Shown here: in pieces, positions 1 to 10,200 of the stretch
Position numbering within the stretch: the first letter of the stretch is position 1
How the letters are laid out: every line of letters starts with the position of its first letter
From: Chitinophaga rupis
GTDB lineage: Bacteria; Bacteroidota; Bacteroidia; Chitinophagales; Chitinophagaceae
Direction: 5' to 3'
NCBI RefSeq assembly: GCF_900109685.1
Contig: NZ_FOBB01000001.1
Span: 186,001-250,000 of the forward strand
DNA: 64,000 nucleotides
Translations under genes and position numbers: made by a program
Notes under the pieces: model-generated
What the model was told of the DNA's origin: nothing
Databases searched by the model: none
What the model saw: only the letters and a program-made list of their open reading frames with translations

Positions 1-446
1 GCGATTGGAAGCGTGCGGATATATTCTTCCACCCTGGCCTTGTCCGTAAAATGAGGAGCAAACTTTTTTCCCGCTGTAATTTTATCTACATTTTCCAGAC
101 TGCTGAAAATAAGGTGCTGAACCCCTGCTTCAACCGCTGCGTCCGCCAACTGTTTACCCAACTCCATTTCGTGCGTTTGCGGAGGTACAATACCTGGCGT
201 CATCATAAAAACACCGTCCGAGCCCCGGAACGCTTTCACGAAATCTTTTTTGTATCCCAGATCCAGTGGTAAGCTCACCAGCTCAGCTCCCTGTTCGATC
301 AAACTAAGCGCCAATGGTGAATCGGTGCGGCGGGTGATGCCCCGTACCCGGTAACGGCCGCTCTGTAATAAAGTATGCGCAGCACTGCGCCCCTGCTTGC
401 CTAAAACGCCGGTGATGGTTATGAGTGGCTTATCTTTTTGTTTCAT
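1..446 (-). CDS. NmrA-like NAD(P)-binding protein (3' end cut by window edge)
   Basis: Reading on the minus strand from the ATG at 444-446 gives an open frame running off the left edge (about 148 residues seen, no stop). The N-terminus has a Rossmann-type nucleotide-binding loop, TITGVLGKQGRSAA, followed by a segment reading GVFMMTPG and then HLIFSSLENV, the usual order in NmrA/TMR/HSCARG-like atypical SDR proteins that bind NAD(P) and act as redox sensors or quinone/enone reductases. It is divergent from an HxlR regulator with a 102-bp gap, the common arrangement in which HxlR controls the neighbouring oxidoreductase. Substrate unknown; the C-terminal half cannot be judged. Confidence 0.85.
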   Translation of the reverse strand, partial: MKQKDKPLITITGVLGKQGRSAAHTLLQSGRYRVRGITRRTDSPLALSLIEQGAELVSLPLDLGYKKDFVKAFRGSDGVFMMTPGIVPPQTHEMELGKQLADAAVEAGVQHLIFSSLENVDKITAGKKFAPHFTDKARVEEYIRTLPI

Positions 447-463
447 TGCCTTAAATGTTTTTG

Positions 464-533
464 AACTATAAAAATTATAGTTGCAAAACTATTTTTAGTG
501 GGCTACATTTGCAATAACTATCCAAACCGATAG
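464..533. promoter_or_regulatory. Putative HxlR operator: inverted repeats between divergent genes
   Basis: Positions 464-471 (AACTATAA) and 475-482 (TTATAGTT) form a perfect 8-bp inverted repeat with a 3-bp spacer. A second, looser repeat, CTATC at 518-522 and GATAG at 529-533, follows, and AACTAT recurs at 487-492. The first repeat overlaps the -33 TTG of the hxlR promoter, so bound protein would block or reposition polymerase for both divergent genes. That HxlR is the binder is inference from position; HxlR proteins bind as dimers to short palindromes beside their own gene. Confidence 0.5.
481..511 (+). promoter_or_regulatory. Bacteroidota-type promoter for the hxlR gene
   Basis: TTG at 481-483, 20-bp spacer, then TACATTTG at 504-511, matching the Bacteroidota -33 TTG / -7 TAnnTTTG consensus. 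Transcription should start near 514-518, leaving a leader of about 30 nt before the ATG at 549. Confidence 0.6.
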
Positions 534-548
534 GTTAAAAATTGCAGT

Positions 549-929
549 ATGAAAACAGAATGTATTGGCGATTATGTAAAGCTGAAAGGGAAAATTTATC
601 CCTGTACAGTTAGCCTTACGATGGATCTGGTGGGTGGAAAATGGAAAGCGATCATTCTTTACCATTTAAAAGACGAAGCAAAAAGATATAACGAACTCCG
701 CAAAGAAATGCCGTCTGTTACTGAAATGACGCTGAGCCTGCAGTTAAAGCAATTGGAGAAAGACGGTTTGGTGTCAAGAAAAGTTTATGGGAAGAAACCA
801 CCTATCAAAGTCATCTATGGCTTAACTGATTTTGGCAAAACTTTCGTACCGGTTCTGGAAGCGATCACCGCGTGGGGCAACCAGGTTGTAAGGGAGAAAG
901 GTGAGTTTGTTTCTGTTGGACAGCAATAA
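549..929 (+). CDS. HxlR family winged-helix transcriptional regulator
   Basis: 126 residues, the usual size for the family. The N-terminal region YPCTVSLTMDLVGGKWKA carries the family signature (a Cys at residue 19, then the GGKW turn), followed by the winged helix with RYNELRKEMP and SLQLKQLEKDGLV and the wing YGLTDFGK. HxlR proteins are dimeric regulators, several of them sensing electrophiles or oxidants through the conserved N-terminal Cys. It probably regulates itself and the divergent NmrA-like gene through the palindromes in the shared 102-bp gap. A hairpin at 951-984 ends the transcript. The inducer cannot be read from sequence. Confidence 0.9.
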   Translation: MKTECIGDYVKLKGKIYPCTVSLTMDLVGGKWKAIILYHLKDEAKRYNELRKEMPSVTEMTLSLQLKQLEKDGLVSRKVYGKKPPIKVIYGLTDFGKTFVPVLEAITAWGNQVVREKGEFVSVGQQ

Positions 930-950
930 GTGGATCAATTGTTAGCGCAA

Positions 951-984
951 AAAGGGTTTCAGTTTGTTCAAACTGAAACCCTTT
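951..984. terminator. Bidirectional hairpin between hxlR and the pectin operon
   Basis: A perfect 15-bp stem (951-965 with 970-984) closed by the 4-nt loop GTTC lies between two convergent genes. The outer stem bases are A on the left and T on the right, so either strand gives a stem ending in a T-rich run. It should end both the hxlR transcript and the minus-strand susCD-GH105-GH97/GH28 transcript. Confidence 0.75.
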
Positions 985-1003
985 AAATTTATAAAGCTTA
1001 AGG

Positions 1004-4000
1004 CTACAATACCATCTTTTCCGAACTATCCAGCGTAGTATCTTTAATCCCTTTACTCCGGTAAATATTAAATTGCTGCACCTCCTTTAAACTGATAAGC
1101 GCTGCTGCCGGCATCTTTTGCGCATCAACCTGATACATGGATACATCTGCTACATGATCCAGCATAAAAGCCGGGCGCAGCTCGTCTTTCATGAAGCTCA
1201 CCTTTACATCATGTACGCTTAGTCCTTTTACATGACGGAAAAAAAAGCCGTAAGCCGGCATCAGGCCAAAGCGATAAGGCTCCGGATAATCTTTTTCAAA
1301 TTCAGGCACTTCCCGGCCGGCCATTTCCTGTGTACCACCGCCTTTATAATAGATGCTGATATTGCTCATTTGCAGGTCTTCAATGGCATGCCCCGGAATG
1401 CCGCTGATAATGGAGCCATAACGGGCATCTGCATTGTACACTACTATATTGCTAAGGATGATGCGGCGGCAGGCCCCCACTGCAAGGGTATCCGGGCCGC
1501 GCATTCTTGCACCCAGGCGAATAAAGATGGGCGCATTTACAATATCCCGCATGGTGATGTTGGTGATCGTTACATCTTCCAGCAAGCCACCATCCACTGT
1601 TTCCAGCGCAAGCCCGCGGGAATAATCAAAAATGCAGTTGGAGATGGTTACATTCTTAAATCCCCCGTTTGATTCTGTTCCCATTTTTATGCGGCCGGTG
1701 GTCGTGTTATCCGAATACTTTTTATACTCCCTTTTAAAAGTGCCATCCAGCAGCGTGCCTTCATCATACCCGCTTACCTGGCAATTGGTAATGGTTACGT
1801 TTTCCGTAGCCTTTGCATAGCCCAGCGCAAAAGAGCTTTTCAAACAAATGCCATCATCAAAAGGAGAGTTTACCGTACAATCGGAGATGCGTACATTCTT
1901 GCAGCAGTCTATATCAAATCCATCCCGGTCGGTATCTACTTTCAGGCCGCGTATGTTCAGGTTATCCACGCCGGTGGCCAGCAAGGCAAAATGCCCGCCA
2001 TGCAGTATTGAAACATCGTTGATGGTTACATTATAGCACTGTTTCAGCGCTATGGCCTTATTGCCGCCGCCAGGAGGCTGGTTGGTACTGCGGGTAAGCC
2101 CTTTGCCCCAGATCATGCCGGTGCCCAGTATAGCAATATCATGCAGCCCTTCACCATAGATCAGGCTATTTTGCCAGTGACTATGGCCAAAATCCTGGTA
2201 CGCATCATGGGGGTTGGGTTCCGGTGCATCATAACCAACACCGTTCACCTCTTTTGCGGCCAGTATAGTAGCGCCATGATCAATAAACAGCGCCACATTG
2301 CTTTTTAAGCGGATGGTATAGGTAAGATAATTACCGGCAGGGAAATAAACGGTTCCCCCGGTAACAGCCGCCGCTGTTATGGCGTTATTAATAGCTGCTC
2401 CATCCAGCGTATAGCCGTCGCCTTTAGCCCCGAACTCACGCACATTATATACGCTCTTTCCCGGTGAGGAAGTAACGAGCATAGCTATATATCCACCACC
2501 TGGCGCCAGTTCCAGGGAGACCACATCTTTCTGTGTATAGGAAGCTTCTTCCATTTTCACCGCTGCTGCGCTATCCGGGCTGTCCTTTACAACAGTGGCC
2601 CTGTAATTTCCCGCCTGCAGGAAAGAGAGGGGGATGCTGATCTTCTGAGGCTGCGCGCCATTCATAACGGCCAGGAACCAGGTATTGCCTTTACGCCGTG
2701 CAAATACTGCCAGCCGGCCTATTTCAGATGGTGGCAATACAATGGTTTCATCCCAGGTGGCAGGGATCATCCGGATCACAGTATTTGCAGGGTTATCCAG
2801 CAAATGCTGCGGCAGGGCTGCATAAGTGAGCAGCGGCGCGCTCAGGATAGCTGCACTTGCTATTTGATGCGCCCAGGTGGTGTTCTTTCTTTTTTCACCA
2901 AAATGTACCACCGTATACTCTGCAGGGCCGGCCAGGAAGCGCGTGAAAGGGATCGTGGTTTCATGCACGGCTCTATCTGCCAGCTTGCTGGCTTCCATTC
3001 CTTTTACTGCTTCCCGCGTTAATTCATTCGGCCAGGTGCGCGACAGGCCTGTGGGTTTATTGGCGCCATGAAAATCCACCAGCAGGTGATTCATTGCCGT
3101 TTCCTGCAGGATAGCCGTATACAGGTCTATTACCTCTTTTGCCTCACTGTCAAAGAAATCGATCTTCACGCCTGTTATACCCAGTTCATGACAGCGTTTG
3201 AAAAAAGCCTGCCGTATTGTTTTATCCCGCAGCTCTTTTGAATGCTTCCACAGCCAGATGCCTACCTGGTGGCTTTTGCCATCATTTACCACATCCCGGA
3301 TCTGCTCATCGCTCCATTGCCGCCAAAAGCCTTCCAGGATATTATGTTCAAATCCCAGCTCAGCTGCCTTGGCAGAAAATTGTTTCATGACCTCCGGCGT
3401 ACCTTCTCCGCCGCCATCCAGGTATTTCCATACTGCGCGGCCCGGCCTGATCCAGTCTGTTTGAATGCCCTGGGGGAACAGCTTTGGGTCAGGGGGTGGA
3501 CAAAGATTATGCACCATATCATTGTTCACCATTGCATTCAGATCCTCACCGATCATCACTACCCGCCAGGGCGTAGTAATAGTGCCACTGATGGCGGCCG
3601 GTGTAAGGGAGCGCTTCACATCTTCTTCACTATAGCGCAGCTTATAGGGATATGAAACCGGCTGCCGGTGCGCTAAACGCAGCACCAGTCCCTGTTTGCC
3701 ATTTGCTTCCAGCGCCATACCGCTATAGTTCACCAGGTTAGCTTCCGTAATAGCAGCATACATGCCTTGCGGCAATTTGAAAGTGGCAGGCGGCGCTACC
3801 CACTCCCCTGCCTGTAAAGCATTAATGGTCTTTTTAGTATACACACTTTCATAATGCATGTTCAGGTCATGGTACCAGATCTCGCTGCCGGTTGGAATAT
3901 TGAATACCGTGCTTTCGTCCGGAACACGCGCCGCAGTTTCAGCGCCGGGCACCACGGTCCGGAAAGCAATACCGTCATTAAATACCCTTACATCCAGCAT

Positions 4001-4363
4001 ATAATCTGTAGTGGCCTGCTGCAGCGCAATAGTGGCGCCCTTACAGTTATTAACAGCCACCGCATGTACGCCTGACCAGGGATAACGTTCATTGATCGTA
4101 TACGGTTTGACTGCACCCGTTTTTACATTCTCTGTCAACACCCGGTTATCAATTGATAAGATCATCGGAGATGCATCAATAACCGGAACATCCCTGGAAG
4201 TAACTGCATAATATAACTGGTGATTATTGATAAAGAGCTTAAACCTGGTTTTTCCGTCCGGACTGGTCACCGCTGTTGTATCAGCTGCAAAAGCTTTTGA
4301 TACAAACAGCAGTGCACAAAGAAGCGTTCCTATTTTCATTATACTTTTTTTGTCGTTAGCCAT
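1004..4363 (-). CDS. Secreted GH97-GH28 fusion glycoside hydrolase
   Basis: 1119 residues with a signal peptide (cleavage after about residue 27, KAFA). Residues about 30-630 are a GH97 enzyme: the N-terminal domain starts TSPDGKTRFK, then IRPGRAVWKYLDGGGEG, GVKIDFFDSEAKE near residue 400 and WPNELTREAVKG near 445. An Asp after KIDFF is where retaining GH97 alpha-galactosidases carry the nucleophile, so alpha-galactosidase is favoured over the inverting SusB alpha-glucosidase type; this is inference. Residues about 635-1050 are a GH28 beta-helix: VREFGAKGDG, then DGFDID near 813 and FDDGICLK near 836 (two catalytic Asp motifs); the classical GHG histidine is not seen, GTESNGG standing there instead. 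Start chosen at 4363 because GAGGG lies 5 nt upstream. Last gene of the operon, 9 nt after GH105. Likely removes galactosyl and galacturonyl residues from pectin fragments. Confidence 0.88.
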   Translation of the reverse strand: MANDKKSIMKIGTLLCALLFVSKAFAADTTAVTSPDGKTRFKLFINNHQLYYAVTSRDVPVIDASPMILSIDNRVLTENVKTGAVKPYTINERYPWSGVHAVAVNNCKGATIALQQATTDYMLDVRVFNDGIAFRTVVPGAETAARVPDESTVFNIPTGSEIWYHDLNMHYESVYTKKTINALQAGEWVAPPATFKLPQGMYAAITEANLVNYSGMALEANGKQGLVLRLAHRQPVSYPYKLRYSEEDVKRSLTPAAISGTITTPWRVVMIGEDLNAMVNNDMVHNLCPPPDPKLFPQGIQTDWIRPGRAVWKYLDGGGEGTPEVMKQFSAKAAELGFEHNILEGFWRQWSDEQIRDVVNDGKSHQVGIWLWKHSKELRDKTIRQAFFKRCHELGITGVKIDFFDSEAKEVIDLYTAILQETAMNHLLVDFHGANKPTGLSRTWPNELTREAVKGMEASKLADRAVHETTIPFTRFLAGPAEYTVVHFGEKRKNTTWAHQIASAAILSAPLLTYAALPQHLLDNPANTVIRMIPATWDETIVLPPSEIGRLAVFARRKGNTWFLAVMNGAQPQKISIPLSFLQAGNYRATVVKDSPDSAAAVKMEEASYTQKDVVSLELAPGGGYIAMLVTSSPGKSVYNVREFGAKGDGYTLDGAAINNAITAAAVTGGTVYFPAGNYLTYTIRLKSNVALFIDHGATILAAKEVNGVGYDAPEPNPHDAYQDFGHSHWQNSLIYGEGLHDIAILGTGMIWGKGLTRSTNQPPGGGNKAIALKQCYNVTINDVSILHGGHFALLATGVDNLNIRGLKVDTDRDGFDIDCCKNVRISDCTVNSPFDDGICLKSSFALGYAKATENVTITNCQVSGYDEGTLLDGTFKREYKKYSDNTTTGRIKMGTESNGGFKNVTISNCIFDYSRGLALETVDGGLLEDVTITNITMRDIVNAPIFIRLGARMRGPDTLAVGACRRIILSNIVVYNADARYGSIISGIPGHAIEDLQMSNISIYYKGGGTQEMAGREVPEFEKDYPEPYRFGLMPAYGFFFRHVKGLSVHDVKVSFMKDELRPAFMLDHVADVSMYQVDAQKMPAAALISLKEVQQFNIYRSKGIKDTTLDSSEKMVL

Positions 4364-4372
4364 GTAATCCCT

Positions 4373-5503
4373 CTACCGTAATAATGCGGCTGCACACCAC
4401 AGCAGTGGTGCCTGCCCGTGCATATCGCCGGTAATGCGTTTGCGGTCCAGGTAATACTGCCGGTCGTTCTTTTTGTTGGTGCCTTCACATACTTCCCGTA
4501 CGTCCCCATTGTCATCAATATAGGTAACCAATGCCAGCCAGGCCTTACGTGCAGCAGGCCCGTAGGTCTTTGCATCCAGCCATCCCTGCTTAACTCCTGT
4601 GATCATGGCAAAGGTGAACATACCGGTACCGGATGTTTCGGCCCATGAAGCCGGATCATCTATCAATTGCCGCCACATACCATCTGCTGCCTGGTACTTT
4701 AATAAGGAAGCCATCATCTTTTTGTATCCCTGCATAATACGGGGCCGGTCCGGGTTATCTTTCGGCAATGAGCGTAATAATTCGCTCATACCGGCAGCCA
4801 TCCAGCCATTACCTCTGCCCCAGAAAAAAGGAACATCGGGTGCATGATAAAAGAGCCCGTTGGGTTGCTGCAATGAATCCAGGTACACCACCATTTCCTT
4901 AGCGGCGCGGTCTATGTACATCTTATTCCCTGTAGCGCGGTAGGCCTGCGCCTGTACTGCTGTGATCATGAACATATCATCAATCCACATACGGGTTTGC
5001 CAGGTAAGTCCCTCCTTCGCATAAACAGCGGATTCAGGTTTCACATGCGGACCTTCCGGTGTGCCCCATTGTTTGTCCGCTATCTTTTTTCCCAGGGCCA
5101 GGTAACGGGAATCTTTCTGTTGCCGGTACAGCTCTAAAGGCACTGCCCCAAATACGCTATGATCCACATGATCCGGCTTGGGCACTAAGCCCGTATCTGC
5201 TCCAAAAAGCGGTTCAAAACGTTTGGCCAGGTCATTTGCCATTGCTTTATCCTTGCTTTCCTTTGCAAATGCCAACGCGCCATACCATGCACACACCTCC
5301 GGGTATGTGATAACAGAAGGTGGTGTGGGCCGGCCAAAGTTGGGATGCGGAGAGGCAAGAAAACGGGCAGCTACCCGTTTTCCTACTTCCTCCGGTGAGC
5401 TGCCTTTTGGGAACTGCCTCAGATCACCGGATTGTGAATAAGCGATACTACAATGGATAAAGGCCGTAATAACTACGAGCATGGTTACACGCGTTCTTTT
5501 CAT
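4373..5503 (-). CDS. GH105 unsaturated rhamnogalacturonyl hydrolase, secreted
   Basis: About 376 residues from the ATG at 5503, the usual length for YteR/YesR-type enzymes. A signal peptide (MKRTRVTML to IAYSQ) leads an (alpha/alpha)6-barrel with WQTRMWIDDMFMI, the acidic motif of the active site, and FFWGRGNGWMAAGM, the family hallmark. GH105 enzymes hydrate and remove the unsaturated uronic acid left at the non-reducing end by pectate or rhamnogalacturonan lyases. An in-frame TTG at 5525-5527 would extend the protein by 8 residues and overlap susD, but it would precede the signal peptide, so the ATG is preferred. It lies 17 nt after susD and 9 nt before the GH97-GH28 gene. Confidence 0.9.
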   Translation of the reverse strand: MKRTRVTMLVVITAFIHCSIAYSQSGDLRQFPKGSSPEEVGKRVAARFLASPHPNFGRPTPPSVITYPEVCAWYGALAFAKESKDKAMANDLAKRFEPLFGADTGLVPKPDHVDHSVFGAVPLELYRQQKDSRYLALGKKIADKQWGTPEGPHVKPESAVYAKEGLTWQTRMWIDDMFMITAVQAQAYRATGNKMYIDRAAKEMVVYLDSLQQPNGLFYHAPDVPFFWGRGNGWMAAGMSELLRSLPKDNPDRPRIMQGYKKMMASLLKYQAADGMWRQLIDDPASWAETSGTGMFTFAMITGVKQGWLDAKTYGPAARKAWLALVTYIDDNGDVREVCEGTNKKNDRQYYLDRKRITGDMHGQAPLLWCAAALLR

Positions 5504-5520
5504 ATTTTTCTGTTTAGAAG

Positions 5521-7233
5521 TTACCAAAGTGGGTTTTGTGGATATGGAGTGCCGGTGGTAGTTGCATCTATCTGCGCCTGCGGAATAGGGCGGAGCTTAT
5601 GCTTTTCCTGTACATTCTTCTGTGCATCCGTATTGTGCAACCTTAGCCGTTTCAATAACTGACCGGTCCTTACCAGGTCCTGCCATCTTGTTAATTCACC
5701 GCATAGCTCCCGCGCACGTTCGTCCAGAATAAAATCGATCGAAAGATCCGCTGCGGTTATTTCCATGGCTGACGGATTGCCGGTGGGATACGCCGCTCTT
5801 CTGCGAACAGCATTTACAAAAGGAACCGCATCTGCGGGCCTTCCATCCATGATGGCTGCTTCTGCGGCTATCAGATAGGTATCTGCCAAGCGGTAAACGA
5901 TAATGGGTCTGATGGAAGGCGCATTCATGTCTGAACGTTTGGTATCAAAATATTTTATCAGCGTGGGTGCTAAAGTAGGCGCGTATTTGCTGGGTGGAAT
6001 AACCTGGTAGGGTGTGGCCTTTACCTGTGCATCAGGCATTTCATAACCGGGCATAAATATAGCAGTATCCCCTATCCCGAACTTAGGTTTTCCCGGCTGT
6101 GCATTTGCCGGCGCGCCCGGTGGTAAAGGGTCTGGCCAGTTGGGAATTAATTTCAGCGCGTTACAGATCCAGGCCACCTGGAAACTTTTTACATACCGTG
6201 TATCATTCACTCTTTCTGCAAATACTGTATCTGTGAGCCAATGGGTAGGAATAACCCGTATGTAAGGACGGCCATAAAGAAGGCTCCGCTGCATGCCCGG
6301 CTGGTTTTCATATTGCGGCGCCCATAAATGGCATAACAGGTTATCTGCATCCCGGTTATCCTGTTTTGGAGAACCGTTGTAGGCCAGGTTGGAGGTATGC
6401 TGTATAGACCATAAAACTTCCGCATTCGCCTCATTTCCTTCTGCAAATACTTTTCCGAAGTCCTGCAGCAATCCAAGTCCTATTGAGGCGCTGTTACTGA
6501 TCAGTGTTGATGCTGTTGTGTAGGCATTTTTATAATCATCCGCTTTCTTAGCAGATGATCCGGCTCTTGTAAGGTATACCTTCGCCAATAGATGCTGTGC
6601 GGCAGCAGCCGTGGCCCTGCCTGGCTGCACACCGGCAGAGAGCGGGCCCGGAGGCAGGCTGGCAATAGCGGCGGTGAGATCTTCAATAATAAAATCATAC
6701 ACTTCGGCCATTGGAGCGCGGGTAGCCGATGTGGTAGGCGTACTCTGGAAATTCTTATTCAGCGTAACATCACCCCAGAACTGTACCAGGATAAAATAAT
6801 AATTCGCCCGCAGGAATCTCGCTTCCCCTACCATCCGCTTTTTAAGGGCTTCGTCCATGCCGGCTATATTTGGTGCATTATCCACCAGGCCATTGCAGGT
6901 ATTAATGTAGGTATAGCAGTATTTCCAGACGTTCGTTACATTCCCGTTTGACGGTGTATAATTGCTGGAATAAGAATTCAGGTCGGCATTGCCGTCCACG
7001 CCTCTCTGGAATTCATCTGTTCCCGCTACCGACAGGGTATAGTAGTCCTGTGGTCCCCAGATCCAGCGGTTACCTGCATAAGCGGCGTTCAAGCCGGCAT
7101 CAAAGCCTTGTGGGGTAGTAAAAAAATCAGGTGTAAGAATGGAGTGCGGCTCTTCTACCAGCTTTTTCTTACAACCGGATAACAGTCCTGTTACAAACAG
7201 GAAAGCGATAATATATATACCAATTTTTTTCAT
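5521..7233 (-). CDS. SusD/RagB family outer-membrane nutrient-binding lipoprotein
   Basis: 570 residues. The signal MKKIGIYIIAFLFVTGLLSGC ends in a lipobox (LSGC, Cys 21), placing it on the cell surface as a lipoprotein. The start of the mature part (EPHSILTPDFFTTPQGFDAGLNAAY) and the C-terminal region with AVRRRAAYPTG and FILDERARELCGE are typical of SusD/RagB. SusD forms the lid on the SusC channel and captures the glycan. It follows susC with a 35-nt gap and is cotranscribed with GH105 and GH97-GH28, so a pectin or rhamnogalacturonan oligosaccharide is the likely ligand. Confidence 0.93.
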   Translation of the reverse strand: MKKIGIYIIAFLFVTGLLSGCKKKLVEEPHSILTPDFFTTPQGFDAGLNAAYAGNRWIWGPQDYYTLSVAGTDEFQRGVDGNADLNSYSSNYTPSNGNVTNVWKYCYTYINTCNGLVDNAPNIAGMDEALKKRMVGEARFLRANYYFILVQFWGDVTLNKNFQSTPTTSATRAPMAEVYDFIIEDLTAAIASLPPGPLSAGVQPGRATAAAAQHLLAKVYLTRAGSSAKKADDYKNAYTTASTLISNSASIGLGLLQDFGKVFAEGNEANAEVLWSIQHTSNLAYNGSPKQDNRDADNLLCHLWAPQYENQPGMQRSLLYGRPYIRVIPTHWLTDTVFAERVNDTRYVKSFQVAWICNALKLIPNWPDPLPPGAPANAQPGKPKFGIGDTAIFMPGYEMPDAQVKATPYQVIPPSKYAPTLAPTLIKYFDTKRSDMNAPSIRPIIVYRLADTYLIAAEAAIMDGRPADAVPFVNAVRRRAAYPTGNPSAMEITAADLSIDFILDERARELCGELTRWQDLVRTGQLLKRLRLHNTDAQKNVQEKHKLRPIPQAQIDATTTGTPYPQNPLW

Positions 7234-7268
7234 AACTGATGTTTTTGATTGTCGTATACGCCTTTCCG

Positions 7269-10200
7269 TTATAAAGACACATTAATACCAAAGATCATAG
7301 ACCAGGTACCCGGCGTATCCACGTTCAATGCACCCTGGTTACCGGTACCGGAGCCTGATCCCATAGCGGTTTCAGGATCTATGCCCTTGTATTTATTCCT
7401 GTACGGAGAGAAGAGAATAAATGGATTCTGTGCGGTGGCATAGATCCGCATAGAGCCAACGCCTATACGCTTTACCGTGGCCGGTGGCAGGGTATAGCCC
7501 ATGCTTATTGTCCGGATCTTCAGGAAGCTGCCATCATAATAGCTTAGCAGTGAGCTGTTCGGCGTATTGGTATTGGCATGATTGGGTTTCGGATAAAAAT
7601 TCTCGCCGCTGCCGGGTGTCCAGTAATCCACATTCAGGTTATTATAATTACTCTGGTAGGTATTGATAAAGCTACCACTCTGGTGCATTTTACTCACGAT
7701 CATTCCGCCCACTCTTACAAATGCTACCACGGTCAGGTCAAATCCCTTAAAAGTAAACCGGTTGGTAATGCCTCCTTCCCATTTCGGCTGGTTGGATCCA
7801 ATGATCACCCGGTCATCTGCATTAAGCACAGAATCGCCGTTTGTGTCTGCATACCTGATCTGGCCTATAACAGAGCCCGAACCGGTTACGGTTTGTCCAT
7901 ATCTTTTGGCCAGCAGGGAATCTCCTTTTGTATTTTGCCAGATGCCCTGTTTTTTGTAATCAAAGATGACGCCTATGGGCGAGCCTACGAACCAGTTGTT
8001 AGTGATATCCTTTGTAACGCCATTTGCCAGCTGCGTTATTTTGCCGCGGTTAATAAATACATTCAGGTCTGTTGTCCAGCCAAATCCATTGCCTGCCTGC
8101 TGTATATTCACGGTACTGAGATGCAGCTCTATTCCCTTGTTGGATGTTTTGCCCACGTTGGTGAGAATTGCATTGGGAATACCTGAAGTAGGCGGTAAGG
8201 TTTGCGGCAATAACAAAGACCGTGTTTGCTGTTCATAAACATCAACGGAACCTGTTACCCGGTTATCCCAAAGACCAAAATCAATCCCTGCATTCAGGGT
8301 TGATGTGTACTCCCAGGTAAGCGCCGGGTTGGCCACATTGGTGGGGTATGCGCCTGTAACATTTGAAGATCCATAGTTATAGGTAATGGGAGATAAAGCG
8401 CCCAGTGTCTGGTAAGGAGAGATGGCCGTATTACCCACGGAACCATATCCTACCCTTAATTTCAGGTTGGAGAGGGCATGCGCATCTGCCAGGAAAGGTT
8501 CTTTAAATACATTCCAGGCTGCAGCCACAGAGGGAAATACATGGTATTTATTTCCCGGGGCTAAACGGGATGACCCATCTGCACGCAGGGTAAGTGTCAA
8601 TAAATATTTTTCATTATAACCATAGTTCAGCCTTGCCATATAGGAAAGGATATCCCATTTTTCATACTTGCCCTTCCCGCTAAGGTTTGCTGAATACTGC
8701 GGATTATAATACTGCAGAAAGTCGGCCAGGATAGTATTATTATTAAACTCGTTGGATTGCAGGGCAGATTCCTGCAAGCTGTATAACCCGGTGAAGTTGA
8801 TCTTATGTTTTTCGGCAATGGTGGCATCATAGATCAGCAGGTTTTCCAGCGTGTAGTCGAGTGTCATCTTGGTTTGGTTGCTGGAGGTAGATAAAGTACC
8901 CTGGTTGTAAGTTGTTTTGCTCGCGTAGAAATTACCATATACATCATTTCTTATTTCTGCACCTGCATTGAACCGGTATTTCAGCCCTTTAGCCAGGTTC
9001 ACCTCTGCATATAAAGTGGTAAAGGTGCCAAATCTTTTACGCGTTTCCGCTACTGCACCCGGCAGGTCATTCGCCAATGGATTCCATACCTGGCTGGCAG
9101 TACCCGGTACATAAGCATTCATTAATACGCCGGCGCTATCATAGGGCGATACCAGCGGATTGGCGCGCAGTACCTGGCCCATGGGGTTTGCATTTTCCCC
9201 GTTCGTAATAGAATAAGTGTTCAGTGTATTAAGGCCTATTTTTACTGATTTGCCAAGCAGCTGATCTACGCTGGCTTTCACTGAATATCTTTCAAACGAC
9301 TGCCCGGTATAAATACCGGTTTCCCTGTAGTAGCCGCCGGATAAGGCGTATTGCGTAGTTTCAGATCCACCGGTAACACCCAGCTGGTGGTTGGTGGTCA
9401 TACCGGTTTTATAGATCAGCTTTTGCCAGTTGGTGCTGCGTCCCATTTTAATGCCTTCCACTTCCTCCTGGCTAAAGCTGCCGTTGGTATAAAAGGAAGG
9501 ATCATCCAGGCCTGTATATTTACCCGGCGTTTCATTAATAAGCGCCCATTTTTTGAAGTTGGTGAAGGTGGGCCCATCCATCACATCATATTCACCCATA
9601 TTTTTCACGAACCCGGCATAAGCGCTGTAAGTGATCACCGGCTTACCTATTTTACCCCTGCGGGTAGTTACCAGTATAACCCCATTGGCGCCTCTTGAAC
9701 CATAAATAGCCGTAGCAGAAGCATCTTTCAATACTTCTACTGACACTACATCATCCGGGTTCAGGTCATTAATATCTCCGTTAAAAGGAATACCATCCAC
9801 AATAAACAGCGGATCATTATCTGCATTGATAGAGCGGGTTCCCCTGATCAATATCTTAGGCTTTGCGCCCGGCTTACTGTTACCGCCATTCTTTTGTACA
9901 TCAATACCCGCGCCCTGCCCCTGCAACGCCTGGCTTAAATTGGCCACCGGCACATTTCTGAGTGCAGTTTCCTTTATAGAAACAATAGAGCCGGTTACAT
10001 CGGTTTTCTTTTGGGTACCATATCCTATCACTACTACTTCATTCAGACTTTTGTTATCTACTTTCAGTGGAATGGTTAGTCCGGTCTGGTTTTCAGTGCC
10101 GATCACGATCTCTTTACGGAGATAGCCCGTAAAAGATATGCTGAGCGTACCCCCCGGAGGAGCACTGATCTTAAACTGGCCGTCGGCAGATGCCACCGTT

